DNA of 57,232 bases from Desulfovibrio sp. (lineage in GTDB: Bacteria > Desulfobacterota > Desulfovibrionia > Desulfovibrionales > Desulfovibrionaceae): the NCBI GenBank assembly GCA_031272715.1, contig JAISTH010000067.1, forward strand, positions 1-57,232. Direction: 5' to 3'. Within the stretch, counting starts at the first letter, position 1. Each line of letters starts with the position of its first letter. A program made the position numbers and the translations under genes. The notes beneath the pieces were generated by a model that saw only the letters and a program-made list of their open reading frames with translations, ran no database searches and was not told the origin of the DNA. Positions 19,148 to 29,199 of the stretch are shown in pieces.

Positions 19148-20545
19148 CTACTTGAACCAGCCCGGCTCGAACTCCTCCCTGGGATCCGCGGGATCGGCCA
19201 CCGGCTTCGTCCCGAACAGGGGCGCGGTGTCGATGGACATCTGGGGAAGCATGTCGCCGGTCAGGGCGCAGAGACGGTAGGCGCCCACGAGGATGTTCCC
19301 CCTGGCGGTCTCCGCCTGCGTGGAGGAGTTGTAGAGCTCGCTCTCCGTGTCCAGCACGTCCAGAAGGCTCCTGCGGCCTATCTGGAACTGCTCCATGTAG
19401 GCGGAGCGGGTGAACTTGTTGTACTCGATGGCCTTGCTGTAGTGCTTGTACTGCTCCTGGGCGGCCACGTAGTTGGCCCACGTGCTCTGGATGTCCAGCT
19501 TCAGGTCGTCGATGAAGTTGTACATCACCTGCCGGGACTGGCGGATCCGCGCCGCCGCCGCCTTGTGCTCCGCGACGTCGGCGCCGCTGTTGAAGAGATT
19601 CCAGCGAACGGTGCCCAGCACGTCGAAGCTGTAAATCCATCGGTCCTTGGACCCGCCCCGGTCGGTGTAGTTGGGGCCGGCCTCAAGGTTTATCGTGGGG
19701 TAGAACGCGGCGTCCGATCCCTGCTGGTCGGCCCGCAGCGCCTTGGTGTCCTGCAGATAGGCGGCCAGCTTGGGATTGTGCTTTTCGGCCAGCTCGAAGA
19801 CGATGTCCGTATGCTTGTAGATCTGGGGAGGCATGGGGACCGGGAGGAGCTTCATGGACGGCGAGTAGCCGGTGAGCCGGACGTAGGTGTCCTCGGCCAC
19901 CTGCAGGGCCGCCTTGGCCTCCGATCGGCTGGACAGCGCCCTCGAAAGGCGGGACTGGGCCTGGGTCACGTCGGCGGCGGTGTCGGCCCCCAGCGTTGCC
20001 CGTTCCTGGGCCTGCCCCAGGATCATCTGGTGCTGGGCGACGTTGCGCTCGGAAAGCGCGTAGATGGCCCGGCGCCGCAGCAGATCGATGTGGGCGATGA
20101 TGCCGTCGAGGGAGAGGGACGTGGCCGCATCGAAGACCCGGTGCTTCACCGATTCGAGGGTCGCGCTCGCGCTGCGCACCCTGGATCGCGTGGCGAAGCC
20201 GTCCCATATCGGCTGCACCAGCGTGGCGGAGACGTTGGCGTAGCCCCACAGCTGGCTGTCCAGATCCAGGGCCCGCGTCGTGGAGTCGCTATAGACGGAT
20301 CCGCCGGTCCGGCTCGCCACGTCCACCTTGGGCCCGAAGCCCGCCTTCGCCTTGTCCACCTCGTGCTCCAGCACGTCCCGGTTCTCCTGCAGCCCCCGTA
20401 TCGAACGATGGGTGCGCAGCACGCCGTACACAGTGTCCTCCACTGTCAGGGCGTGTCCCGGAGAGGGGGGTGGCGGAAAACCCCTTTCGGCGGCAAAGCC
20501 CGTCAGGGGGAACAGCACGATCAGGCACACCAGCAACACACGCAT
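19148..20545 (-). CDS. TolC-family outer-membrane efflux/secretion protein
   Basis: Outer-membrane channel partner for a type I secretion or efflux pump. The 465-residue protein starts with a signal peptide (MRVLLVCLIVLFPLTGFAAE) and has the two homologous helical halves of the TolC/OEP family, with the second-half WNLFNSGADVAEHKAAAARI block and the terminal helix containing GRRSLLDVLDTESELYNS. GGGAGGG lies before the ATG at 20545. No periplasmic adaptor or ABC/RND pump gene is adjacent, so the partner is encoded elsewhere. Confidence 0.92.
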   Translation of the reverse strand: MRVLLVCLIVLFPLTGFAAERGFPPPPSPGHALTVEDTVYGVLRTHRSIRGLQENRDVLEHEVDKAKAGFGPKVDVASRTGGSVYSDSTTRALDLDSQLWGYANVSATLVQPIWDGFATRSRVRSASATLESVKHRVFDAATSLSLDGIIAHIDLLRRRAIYALSERNVAQHQMILGQAQERATLGADTAADVTQAQSRLSRALSSRSEAKAALQVAEDTYVRLTGYSPSMKLLPVPMPPQIYKHTDIVFELAEKHNPKLAAYLQDTKALRADQQGSDAAFYPTINLEAGPNYTDRGGSKDRWIYSFDVLGTVRWNLFNSGADVAEHKAAAARIRQSRQVMYNFIDDLKLDIQSTWANYVAAQEQYKHYSKAIEYNKFTRSAYMEQFQIGRRSLLDVLDTESELYNSSTQAETARGNILVGAYRLCALTGDMLPQMSIDTAPLFGTKPVADPADPREEFEPGWFK

Positions 20546-20875
20546 CACAACCCTCCCGCATTTCCGCAGTCCAAGCCGTCCAGGCGCCGCAGGACGGCAC
20601 ATTGGAGGCAAACCCGGGGGGGAGGCCGCCGTCCGCAACAAATGTCCTGTTTTCAAGTTCGTTGCACTTCCCCGACCTCTCGACGCATCTGTCGAAGCGT
20701 CAAACATCGGTCTGAAATGCGCCCCCGCGCTTGTCTAGCAACAAGCGTGCCGAGGCGGAATTTCAAAACGCCGGCTGGATTCCTGGCGAACATGCGTCAG
20801 GAAATCCGAACCGCGCAACGGGAATCCGGGTGCAGGGGACCTGCAGCAGTTCGTTCCCATGGCGCGTCCGGAAGG
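20546..20875. other. Intergenic region between M16 protease and TolC genes
   Basis: 330 bases, noticeably less GC-rich near 20640-20770, and probably holding the minus-strand promoter of the TolC gene. I see no clear -35/-10 pair and no supportable ORF. Confidence 0.5.
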
Positions 20876-23809
20876 TCAGGGTTGCATGGTTATCCGATAC
20901 GCCGAGGCGGGCAGCAGATACCGCTTCGCGACGGCGTGAACCTCCCCCGGCGTCAGTGACGCCGCCTTGTTCAGCAGTTGCAGGCGGAACTGGGGAGGAT
21001 ACCCCAGCAACGCGTCCACTGCGGCCTCTTCGGCCCTAGAGCCCAGGCTCTGCCGCCCTCTGTGGTACTCTCCCTTCATGCGGTTCGAGGCCGCCTTCAG
21101 CAGCGCCTCCGGCAGCGGTTTCGCGACGAGGTCGGCGATGACGGCCGAGATGCCCTTGACGGACTGCTCGAGCCTCTCCGGGGTCGTGCCGATGTAGAAG
21201 GCGAGCCAGCCGGCCTTCTGCAGGGTCCGGTTGATGGACGTCACCGTGTACCCCAGCCCCTGATCGTCCCGCAGCCGCGTGAAAAGCAGTCCGCTCTGCC
21301 CGGACAGTGCCGTCTTGAGAAGCATCAGCGCCGGCGCGTCCGGATGGGTCATGGGAACGGTCTTGAAGAGTTCCATGTAGTGCGTCTGGTTGCGGCCGGG
21401 CATGTGCAGCGTCAGTTCCCGGTCCTTCCCCCAGACGGGTTCCGCGACCTCCAGGGGGGGATTGTCGGTGCCCGTCAGGGATCCTGCGAAGTCGACCACG
21501 CTCTTGCGCCGGATGTCCCCGGCGACCGACAGGACCACGGGCTGCGCCAGCTGGCGGCTCCAGAACTGGACGACGTCGTTCCGATTGAAGCGGTCAAGGT
21601 TCTGCGCCGTCCCCAGAGTGTCGAATCCGTACGGATGCTTGTCGGAATACAGGAAGGGGGCGAGCTTGGCGAAGAGCTCCGACATGGGGCTGTCCTGCCG
21701 CTGGCGCAGCGCCGCCTTCATCTCGTTCGCCTCCCGGCTGACCTCCTTGGCCTCGAAGCGGGGGGCGACGATGATGTCCTTCAGGATGGAGAGATAGTCG
21801 TCGGTGTAGCGGGAGGGTCCGGAGACCTTGATGGTGAAGCTCTGCCTGGAGGCCGAGGCCGAGATGGAGGCCGCCCTTTCGGAGAAGAAGCGTTCCATGG
21901 CCTGGTTGTCCCTGGTTCCGCAGCCGTCGGTCAGGGTTCTCGCCGTCAGTTCCGCCAGTCCCTGCTGTTCGGGGGTGAGGAGGGCGTTGCCTCCCGGCAG
22001 CTTGATCTCCAGGGAGATGTAGGGCACCGAGTCGTCGGGGAGCAGGAGCACCTTGCGTCCCTTGCCGAGGTCCAGGGTCTCCGGCTTGTCCAGCGTCTCC
22101 GCCTTGACGGCGGGTTTGGCGTCGGTCTTGTCGCTCCAGTTGGCGGCCATCACGGCCTCGAAGTCCGGGAGGTTCGCGCCGGTGGGGGCGAGCACCCTGA
22201 CGCGGGCCCGTCCGGGGACGAGCCACTTGTTGATGGCCTCGGTGAGACGGGTGCGATCCACGCCCTTGAGGGCGTGGCGCAGGTTCTCCTCCCCCTGGGC
22301 GCCGCCCAGCTGGTCGTGGATGTATCCCTGCCAGCCGGTGAGGCCGCTGAGGGTCTCGGAGGCGCGGTCCATGTCGTCCTCGATGTTGTACCGGGCGCGT
22401 TCGACGGCCTCCTCCTTGAACTCCACGGACTTCAGGCCCGCCATGTCCTTCATCAGCTCCTGCCAGAAGGTCGCCACCTTCTCGGGATCGAGGCGGGCCG
22501 TCACGGTGAAGAGGCCGGCGCCCTGCATCCCCATGTTGTGCACGGAGATGGCGTCCACCAGCTGCCGTTCGTATTCGTATTTCCGGTAGAAGCGGGAAGT
22601 GCCGTCGCCGCCCAGGAGGTGCGCCAGCACGTCGAGGTCCACGCTGCGCATGTCGAGGAGTCCGGGGACAGGGAAGGCGATCCCGAGGTAGACCTTGTTC
22701 CATGGGCCGTGGACGACATGCACTCTGGCCTTGGTGTCCGCGTCCTTCAGGATGCCCGGGACCTGCGGTGCGGAGGCGGCGGCATCGGGGGCTGTCGCCG
22801 GGGCCGCGGGAGCGGCCGGGGTTTTCGAGGCCGGCGGAGTCTTCGGCGCCGCGGAAGTCGAGGGAGCGGCCGGAGTCTTCGGGGTCGCGGGAGCCGCGGG
22901 AGCGGCCGAAGCCGCCGGAGCGTCCGGAGTCTTCGAAGCCGCGGGCGCGGCAGGGGTGGACGGAGCGGCGGAAGCGGCCGTGGCGGACGGAGTCGTCGGG
23001 GCCGCCGGAGCCGCCGAACCCGCCAGGGCCAGTTGCTGCGCCGCCACGACGTCGTCGAAGACCTCGTCGTTCTCGGGCATGGGAATCGTGTTGACGAGAT
23101 TGCCGAAGGCCTTCTCCGCATGCTCCAGCACGGCATGGGGGTCCACGTCCCCCGCCACCACCAGCATCATGTTCTGGGGCTGGTACCAACGCTTCACATA
23201 GTCCTGCAGGTCCTTGGCCGTGATGGCCCGTATGGTCTCCCTGTACCCGATGATGGGACGCCCGTACGCCGTGTCCGCAAGCGCCGCCGTCTGCATCCGC
23301 TCGAAGAGATTGCGGCCCGGGGAGTCCTCGTTGCCCTCAAGCTCCGAGATCACCACCGTCTTCTCGGCGTTCAGCTCGGCGGGATCGAGCTGCGCCTGGA
23401 AGGCCATCTCCTTGACCACGTCTATCCCGGTGCGCCAGTTCTCCGCAGGCATGTCCGTGATGTAGCAGGTCCGGTCGAAACCCGTGGTGGCGTTGAGATA
23501 GCCCCCGAGCGACTCCACGTCCTTGGCCACCTGTCCCTTCGCACGATGCTCGGTCCCCTTGAAGACCATGTGCTCCAGCAGGTGGCTTATGCCGGCCTGG
23601 GCCGGCTCCTCGTTGGCGGAGCCGGTGTGGACGTAGAGCCTCGTGCAGACCAGCGGGAAGCGGACGTCCTTGATCACCAGAACCTTCAGGCCATTCGCAA
23701 GACGTGTCAGATGTTTGTTCAAGGTGGCTCCCTCGGCCGTCACCGCCCCAAGGACGAAAACACAGATCAGGCACCATGCCAGAGAACGAAAAGCAAGACG
23801 TATCATCAA
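20876..23809 (-). CDS. M16-family zinc metalloprotease with Ala/Pro-rich linker
   Basis: Predicted exported pitrilysin-type protease of 977 residues: signal peptide (about 1-28), an active M16 half with the inverted zinc motif HLLEH (His76, Glu79, His80) and third ligand Glu156 in SELEGNE, and an inactive second half (about 580-970), the usual bacterial two-half layout. Residues about 263-345 are a low-complexity Ala/Pro/Thr/Ser insert (repeated AAPA, KTP and SAAP units) that I would not expect in the family. It sits between subdomains of the first half, not between halves. GGAG precedes the start. The DHH gene ends 63 bases upstream, so the two may form an operon. Confidence 0.92.
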   Translation of the reverse strand: MMIRLAFRSLAWCLICVFVLGAVTAEGATLNKHLTRLANGLKVLVIKDVRFPLVCTRLYVHTGSANEEPAQAGISHLLEHMVFKGTEHRAKGQVAKDVESLGGYLNATTGFDRTCYITDMPAENWRTGIDVVKEMAFQAQLDPAELNAEKTVVISELEGNEDSPGRNLFERMQTAALADTAYGRPIIGYRETIRAITAKDLQDYVKRWYQPQNMMLVVAGDVDPHAVLEHAEKAFGNLVNTIPMPENDEVFDDVVAAQQLALAGSAAPAAPTTPSATAASAAPSTPAAPAASKTPDAPAASAAPAAPATPKTPAAPSTSAAPKTPPASKTPAAPAAPATAPDAAASAPQVPGILKDADTKARVHVVHGPWNKVYLGIAFPVPGLLDMRSVDLDVLAHLLGGDGTSRFYRKYEYERQLVDAISVHNMGMQGAGLFTVTARLDPEKVATFWQELMKDMAGLKSVEFKEEAVERARYNIEDDMDRASETLSGLTGWQGYIHDQLGGAQGEENLRHALKGVDRTRLTEAINKWLVPGRARVRVLAPTGANLPDFEAVMAANWSDKTDAKPAVKAETLDKPETLDLGKGRKVLLLPDDSVPYISLEIKLPGGNALLTPEQQGLAELTARTLTDGCGTRDNQAMERFFSERAASISASASRQSFTIKVSGPSRYTDDYLSILKDIIVAPRFEAKEVSREANEMKAALRQRQDSPMSELFAKLAPFLYSDKHPYGFDTLGTAQNLDRFNRNDVVQFWSRQLAQPVVLSVAGDIRRKSVVDFAGSLTGTDNPPLEVAEPVWGKDRELTLHMPGRNQTHYMELFKTVPMTHPDAPALMLLKTALSGQSGLLFTRLRDDQGLGYTVTSINRTLQKAGWLAFYIGTTPERLEQSVKGISAVIADLVAKPLPEALLKAASNRMKGEYHRGRQSLGSRAEEAAVDALLGYPPQFRLQLLNKAASLTPGEVHAVAKRYLLPASAYRITMQP

Positions 23810-23872
23810 AAACGCTCCGGGATAGACGAACCGATCCGCTTTGCGGGCCGGCGTCGCATGTTGCGCCGTTGG

Positions 23873-24799
23873 CTAGACTTCGAATATCTCGATCAGTTTC
23901 GCCTTGACGGCATCCGCCGTCTCATTGGGCACCTGGCAAGTGCCTGCGGCCTTGTGGCCGCCGCCACCGTAAGACAGCATGATTTCCCCGATGTTCGCGG
24001 GGTTGGATCGGTCAAGGATGGACTTGCCCACGGCGAAGACCGTGTTCTGGCGCTTGAGCCCCCAGAGCACGTGCATGGAAATGTTGCACCGGGGGAACAA
24101 CGCATAAATCATGAACCGATTGGTGCACCAGATGTTCTCCTCGCCGCGCATGTCGAGGATGACGAGTTTGCCCCGCACCGAGCCGCATCGCCTGATCTGT
24201 TCCACGGCATCGACCTGCTGGTCGAGGTACAGATCCACCCGCTCCTGCACATCGGGCAGTTGGAGTATCTGGTCGATGGATTCATTGCGGCAATGTTCGA
24301 TGAGTTCCATCATCAGATCGTAGTTGCTGATCCTGAAATTCCTGAACCGTCCGAGTCCCGTGCGTGGATCCATGACGAAATTCAACATGGTCCAGCCGGT
24401 TGGCTGCAGAATCTCCATCTTCGTGTAGTTCGCCGAATCCGCCTTGTCCACGGCCTCGAGCATGTCCGGGTAGCGGCCGCCGAACCGCGCATCCCCGCCG
24501 AAGTGTCGATACACGATCCTTGCCGCCGATGGAGCATCGGGATCGATGATGTAATTGTCTGGACGTTCTCCGGTGATCCGCAGCGTCTCCGACAGATGAT
24601 GGTCGAAGACCAGATGGGCATTCGGACTGAAGGGCAGATTGGTGGTGATGTCGCGCCCCGTGATCTCCACTTTGCCGTCCTGCACGTCCTTGGGGTGCAC
24701 GAAGGTGACCCCGTCCAGCATGTCCATCTCCTTGAGCAGCGCGGCGCATACCAGGCCGTCGAAGTCGCTGCGCGTCACCAGTCGATATCTTTCTGACAT
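23873..24799 (-). CDS. DHH-family phosphoesterase (NrnA/exopolyphosphatase-like)
   Basis: Cytoplasmic metal-dependent phosphoesterase of 308 residues. It has the DHH-domain motifs DFDG (residues 12-15), the diagnostic DHH (66-68) and the C-terminal DHHA1 motif GGGGHKAAG (about 278-286). Proteins of this size and layout include NrnA-like oligoribonucleases/pAp phosphatases and proteins annotated as exopolyphosphatase-related; the substrate cannot be decided from sequence alone. GGGAG lies before the ATG at 24799. It lies between the LivJ-like gene (53-base gap) and the M16 gene (63-base gap) on the same strand. Confidence 0.88.
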   Translation of the reverse strand: MSERYRLVTRSDFDGLVCAALLKEMDMLDGVTFVHPKDVQDGKVEITGRDITTNLPFSPNAHLVFDHHLSETLRITGERPDNYIIDPDAPSAARIVYRHFGGDARFGGRYPDMLEAVDKADSANYTKMEILQPTGWTMLNFVMDPRTGLGRFRNFRISNYDLMMELIEHCRNESIDQILQLPDVQERVDLYLDQQVDAVEQIRRCGSVRGKLVILDMRGEENIWCTNRFMIYALFPRCNISMHVLWGLKRQNTVFAVGKSILDRSNPANIGEIMLSYGGGGHKAAGTCQVPNETADAVKAKLIEIFEV

Positions 24800-24852
24800 C
24801 TCAACGATCTCCCTTAACGCCGGTTGCGCCGCATCCCAAAGGATCCGGCTGG

Positions 24853-26019
24853 TCAATGGGGCATGACTTCGCCGATGTAGACTCGCTTGCCGTTCGTGTA
24901 CGTGATGATCCCCACGGGCATCTCGGCGTCGTGGGACTTGTTGATGGTCAACGCGCCCATCACGGAGGGCAGGTTGCTGGTGGTGGCCAGAGCCTGGGCG
25001 ATGGCGTCGGGTTCGACGCTCCCCGCCCTCGTGATGGCGTCGAGGAGCAGCAGATAGGTGCTGTATCCCTGGGCGCCGTTGACGTTGGTCTCCCTGTCGG
25101 GGTAGGCCCGCTTCCATGCTTCGGTGAAATGTTTCGCCTCCGGGTTCATGCTGGGCATGGCGGGATCGTACGGGAAGGTCGTGTGCAGGAAGCCTTCGGC
25201 CGCCTTGCCCGCCAACCGGGCCGTGTCGGGGTTGTCCATGGCGTCGGCCCCCATGAGCATGAAGTCTGCCCTCATCTCCCTGGCCCTGCGCATGATGGCG
25301 ATCCCCTCGTCGAAGTACGCCGGCATGAAGACCAGATCGGGCTTGCGCTCCTTCAATTCCGCAATCTGCCCCGTGAAGTCCCTGTCGCCGGAACTGTACT
25401 TGAGCGTGGCCAGAATCTGCCCGCCCTGTTTCTTGAAGGAGCGGACGAAGAAGCTGGACAGGCCCACGGAATAGTCGTTGCTCATGTCCATCAGGACGGC
25501 GGCGGTCTGCGCCTTGAGCACGTCCCTGGCGTAGGTGGCCGCGGCGGCCCCCTGGTAGGGGTCGATGAAGCATGCCCTGAAGTAGTACTTCCTGCCCTGG
25601 GTCACCAGGGGATTCGTGCAGGTGGTGCCGATGCCCGGGATCCTCGCCTTCTCCGCGATGTCGGCCCCGGCCATGGCCAGGGAGGAGCCGTAGGTGCCGA
25701 TGAGGGCCACGACATTGTCCCTCTCCAGCAACCGCTTGACCACCGTGATCGTCTCCGCCTTGTCGGACTGGGTGTCCGCAAAGACCAGTTCGACGGGACG
25801 GCCCAACACCGTGGGGCGCTCCTGATGGGCCAGCCGCACTCCGTCCATCTCCAGCTGGCCGCCGAAGCCGTTCTGCCCCGTAAGCGGCAGATACACCCCG
25901 ATCTTGACAGGATCACCCGCGGCTTCGCCGTGTGCCGGGCATCCCAGACACATAAACAGCACCGCGATCGTCGCGGCCACATGCGCCAGTGCGTTCACGT
26001 TACCCCCGGGCAAGACCAT
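24853..26019 (-). CDS. Branched-chain-amino-acid-type ABC substrate-binding protein (LivJ-like)
   Basis: Periplasmic binding protein of the type I peripla-BP fold. After a hydrophobic signal segment (about residues 8-33) the mature part opens DPVKIGVYLPLTGQNGFGGQ, the classic LivJ/Leu-Ile-Val start. It continues with LVFADTQSD, VVALIGTYGSSLAMAGADIA and PGIGTTCTNPLV. No liv permease or ATPase gene is adjacent, so the transporter is incomplete here or the protein acts as a sensor. ATG at 26019 or GTG at 25998 could be the start; the latter has GGGGGT before it. Ligand unknown. Confidence 0.87.
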   Translation of the reverse strand: MVLPGGNVNALAHVAATIAVLFMCLGCPAHGEAAGDPVKIGVYLPLTGQNGFGGQLEMDGVRLAHQERPTVLGRPVELVFADTQSDKAETITVVKRLLERDNVVALIGTYGSSLAMAGADIAEKARIPGIGTTCTNPLVTQGRKYYFRACFIDPYQGAAAATYARDVLKAQTAAVLMDMSNDYSVGLSSFFVRSFKKQGGQILATLKYSSGDRDFTGQIAELKERKPDLVFMPAYFDEGIAIMRRAREMRADFMLMGADAMDNPDTARLAGKAAEGFLHTTFPYDPAMPSMNPEAKHFTEAWKRAYPDRETNVNGAQGYSTYLLLLDAITRAGSVEPDAIAQALATTSNLPSVMGALTINKSHDAEMPVGIITYTNGKRVYIGEVMPH

Positions 26020-26130
26020 CCGCTTCAACAATGCCGCAACGGGACGACACCCTGAAGCCCCCATATTATGCCATCCGGGCGACAAAAGCGCAACGAAAGG
26101 CAAACCCCGCGTCAACGCGCAGGGCGTGTT

Positions 26131-26159
26131 TTGACCTCCAGGCACCCTTACGCTACGCT
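26131..26159 (+). promoter_or_regulatory. Sigma70-type promoter of the 1001-residue membrane protein gene
   Basis: TTGACC (26131-26136), a 17-base spacer and TACGCT (26154-26159) lie 35 bases before the GTG start. Confidence 0.55.
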
Positions 26160-26193
26160 GTCCTCTTCGGGCTTTCGCAGGGGGGACGACACG

Positions 26194-29100
26194 GTGTCAC
26201 ACGAACACGGCCAGCACGGCACCTTGTTCTTCGATCGGCAGGACCGGGACATCCTCGTCCTGGTCAACCGTCTCAGGGACGGCAAGCACGGAGCCGGCGC
26301 CGACTGCCTCTTCGACCCTTCGCTCCATCCCCACGGCATCAAGGAACTGGTCGCCACCCCGGTGTTCCGGATCGCCTACGCCGTGGCCAACCTCCTCAAC
26401 AGCCTGGACTCCGGCATCACACAGGCCAGGGACCGCCTCAGCGCCCTCCAGAGCCTCTACGACGAGGTGCTCAACAACACTCACACCTCCCTGCGACGGA
26501 ACACCGCCCGCGTCCTCGTGCAGATCATGAAGCGGATGGTCCAGGCCACCGGCCGCCGCACGGAACAGCTCAAGCTCGCCCACGACTTCCGCAGCACCGT
26601 CCAGGGTTCCCCCCGCATCGTCCGACGCATGCTCGCCCGGTACCACCTGCCGGAAATGCCGGAGGACTGGTCCCAGATCGCCTTCGACGACCACGTCTAC
26701 GACGCCAACACCAAGGGCCGGAAAACCCCCACGCACCTCGTCATGGACGCGTGGATCAAGGGGTTGCGCGCCCTCACCGTGGTCTACGGCTACTGCATGG
26801 ATCCCGCCGTGGCGGAGGAGTTCCTCCGGGCCGCCGAGATCACCGGCATCATCGCCCGCGTCGGCCTGGAGTACCAGTGCCCCTTCAGGGACGCCTTCAT
26901 CACCCTCTACTGGATACCCAGGGGCTTCAGCTCGAACCAGGACTTCCTCGCCTTCCTGGAGGAACCCGCCGTCGTCGCCATGATGAACAAGGGCAGAAAG
27001 GTCGTGGAATGGCGCAAGGGACGCACCCTCGCCTGCCTCGCCCGGTGGAACGCCGTGGATCGCCCCAGGCTCGAGGCCGAATGGGACATCTCCATCCCGG
27101 AGCTTCCGGAGGAGACCTTCATCGACTACGTGGGACAGCGCCAGACCTGCACGATCCATCTCGCCGAATGCCTCCACAGGCATCTGCTGCCCTGCATGCG
27201 CGAACTGGCGCAACGCTTCGAAAGCGCCGGAGACGAGGAGTCCCTGAAACGGCTGCACGTCCTCGAGACGCTCAGTCCGGAGGTGATCATCGACGAATGG
27301 CTCGTCCAGGACGACCTCGGCCCCGATGACCGCCACCTGGAGGGTCTCCCGGAACTGCTGACGCTGTCCCCGCAACAGCTCGTCCAGGAGCTGACGGACC
27401 TCAATCCCGGCTACCGCCTCACCCTGGACTCCACGGGACTCTCCGTGGAGGACGTGGCGGAACTGCTCTGGGAATGCAAAGGGGCCATCACCCACCTCGA
27501 GATTTTCAACCTCAAGGGCTGGGTCGAGGGCCGGATGCAGAGCCTCGACGAAATCGGGGAACTGCAGCGGGCGCTGAACCTCGGCCAGGGCTCCCGCCTC
27601 AAGCAGCTGCTGCAGCAGATGACGCGGAACATGGAGGTCGCCGGAGACCTGGAGCGGGCCGCGAAGTTCAAGACCATACAGCGCATGGTCCCGGTGCTCT
27701 GGGAGCACTACCGCAACAACCCCCTCAAGTCCCGCATGGGCTCGAAATCCGCCAGCCGCCTCTCCTACGGCATGGGCTTCATCTTCCGCGAGACCCTGCC
27801 CAGACGGGGACAGATGCAACTGATCGCGAACCAGCCCGAAAAGCCGATCCCGATCTTCACCCCGGTGACCGAGTGCCTCAGCTACCGGGAACACACCACC
27901 CCGACCTTCTGGCAGAACTTCTGGGCCGGCTTCCGACGGCTGCCCGGATGCTCCCACCTCGGCATGCGCCGTTCCAGGGAATGGCAAAGCACGCGGGAGA
28001 AATGCCAGGTGTCGCCCGCGGGCAACATGCTGAGCCTCGGCGGCCTCGTCCGCTTCACCGGGAACAACCTCCTGGACAAGCCCGAGGACGAGACGAAACG
28101 CGGTCCGGGCCTCGAATATCTCAACAGCGGCCTCACCAACCTGCTCAAGGTGCTGGTGGGCTTCGTCCCGGCCTTCGCCTCCTTCCTCTACACCCAGAAC
28201 TGGTGGTTCCTGGCGTGGTTCGGGACCATCATATGGTTCGGGATCACCGGCGTGCGCAACGTCATCCAGATGGTTCTCGCGGCGAAGGGCATCAACCGCA
28301 ACACCCTCCTCAACTGGCGCAACCAGGTCAACGTCAGCAGGCTCTGCGACTCCCTGATGTACACGGGGATCTCCGTCCTGCTGCTGGAGGTCATCGTCCG
28401 CGAATGGCTCCTGAATGACATGATGCACGTCACCATCGCGGACAACCCCACCCTCGTCTTCACCGTCCTGAACATCGTCAACGGATTCTACATCTGCGCC
28501 CACAACGTGTACCGGGGATTCCCGCGAGAGGCCGCGATAGCGAACCTCTTCCGCAGCGCCATCGCCATACCCGTATCCTCGCTATACAATGTCCTTTTCT
28601 TCAACATCCTGCTGCTCTGCGGCACAGCGGATCCGTCAGTGTACATCATCCCGAGTGCCGCAGTGATCTCGAAGATGGCCTCGGACACGGTCGCCGCAGT
28701 GATCGAAGGCTATGCGGACAGCCAAGTGAATCTCAGGATCCGCATCTGGGACTACAAGACCAAGCTTGCAAGCATCCTCAACTGCTACACACGCCTAGAA
28801 CTGCTTCTCCCCCAGGAGAATGCACTGGCCAAGCTCGCAAAGCCCAACGGCATAGGAAACCGTGGCGGCACAGAAGCCCGCGATCTCGAGAGGGTCTTCG
28901 TCATCCACGCCCTAGATCTGCTGTACTTCTGGTTCTATCAACCTCGAGCCCAAGACGCTTTCATCCAGCTTGTGCGGAACATGCCGCAGGCGGAACGGAC
29001 GGCATTCCTGACATCACAGCTCGTCCTGATGCACAGGAAAGAAATATCCCAGATGTTCGTTGACGGGCTGCTTGGGCGCAACTTCGACGTTCCCTTGGCG

Positions 29101-29199
29101 TTCTACCTGAGCAAATACAGGGCATACCTGCGGGATCTTGCCCGGTACTGTAGCATCGGGAAGTCGAAGACGGCACTTTTTGGAGGGAATGGGAAATAG
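26194..29199 (+). CDS. Large membrane protein of unknown function
   Basis: A 1001-residue protein I do not recognise. GTG at 26194 (VSHEHGQHGTLFF) is preferred because protein-like sequence begins there, close behind a good promoter. Residues about 1-640 are soluble, mixed alpha-helical, with His-rich ends (HEHGQH; DPSLHPHGIKEL). A cluster of about five or six hydrophobic segments lies at about 655-830 (for example WWFLAWFGTIIWFGITGV), followed by a C-terminal soluble part of about 170 residues. Codon use shifts toward AT over the last 600 bases, at the edge of the AT-rich island. Its end overlaps the pnuC start by 11 bases. Confidence 0.85.
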   Translation: MSHEHGQHGTLFFDRQDRDILVLVNRLRDGKHGAGADCLFDPSLHPHGIKELVATPVFRIAYAVANLLNSLDSGITQARDRLSALQSLYDEVLNNTHTSLRRNTARVLVQIMKRMVQATGRRTEQLKLAHDFRSTVQGSPRIVRRMLARYHLPEMPEDWSQIAFDDHVYDANTKGRKTPTHLVMDAWIKGLRALTVVYGYCMDPAVAEEFLRAAEITGIIARVGLEYQCPFRDAFITLYWIPRGFSSNQDFLAFLEEPAVVAMMNKGRKVVEWRKGRTLACLARWNAVDRPRLEAEWDISIPELPEETFIDYVGQRQTCTIHLAECLHRHLLPCMRELAQRFESAGDEESLKRLHVLETLSPEVIIDEWLVQDDLGPDDRHLEGLPELLTLSPQQLVQELTDLNPGYRLTLDSTGLSVEDVAELLWECKGAITHLEIFNLKGWVEGRMQSLDEIGELQRALNLGQGSRLKQLLQQMTRNMEVAGDLERAAKFKTIQRMVPVLWEHYRNNPLKSRMGSKSASRLSYGMGFIFRETLPRRGQMQLIANQPEKPIPIFTPVTECLSYREHTTPTFWQNFWAGFRRLPGCSHLGMRRSREWQSTREKCQVSPAGNMLSLGGLVRFTGNNLLDKPEDETKRGPGLEYLNSGLTNLLKVLVGFVPAFASFLYTQNWWFLAWFGTIIWFGITGVRNVIQMVLAAKGINRNTLLNWRNQVNVSRLCDSLMYTGISVLLLEVIVREWLLNDMMHVTIADNPTLVFTVLNIVNGFYICAHNVYRGFPREAAIANLFRSAIAIPVSSLYNVLFFNILLLCGTADPSVYIIPSAAVISKMASDTVAAVIEGYADSQVNLRIRIWDYKTKLASILNCYTRLELLLPQENALAKLAKPNGIGNRGGTEARDLERVFVIHALDLLYFWFYQPRAQDAFIQLVRNMPQAERTAFLTSQLVLMHRKEISQMFVDGLLGRNFDVPLAFYLSKYRAYLRDLARYCSIGKSKTALFGGNGK

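Noticed and set aside
20978-24796. Very long plus-strand open frame (1272 codons) opposite the M16 and DHH genes
   Set aside because: Its product is rich in Arg, Gly, His and Leu with no domain, as expected for the antisense of GC-rich genes; the minus-strand genes carry complete motifs.
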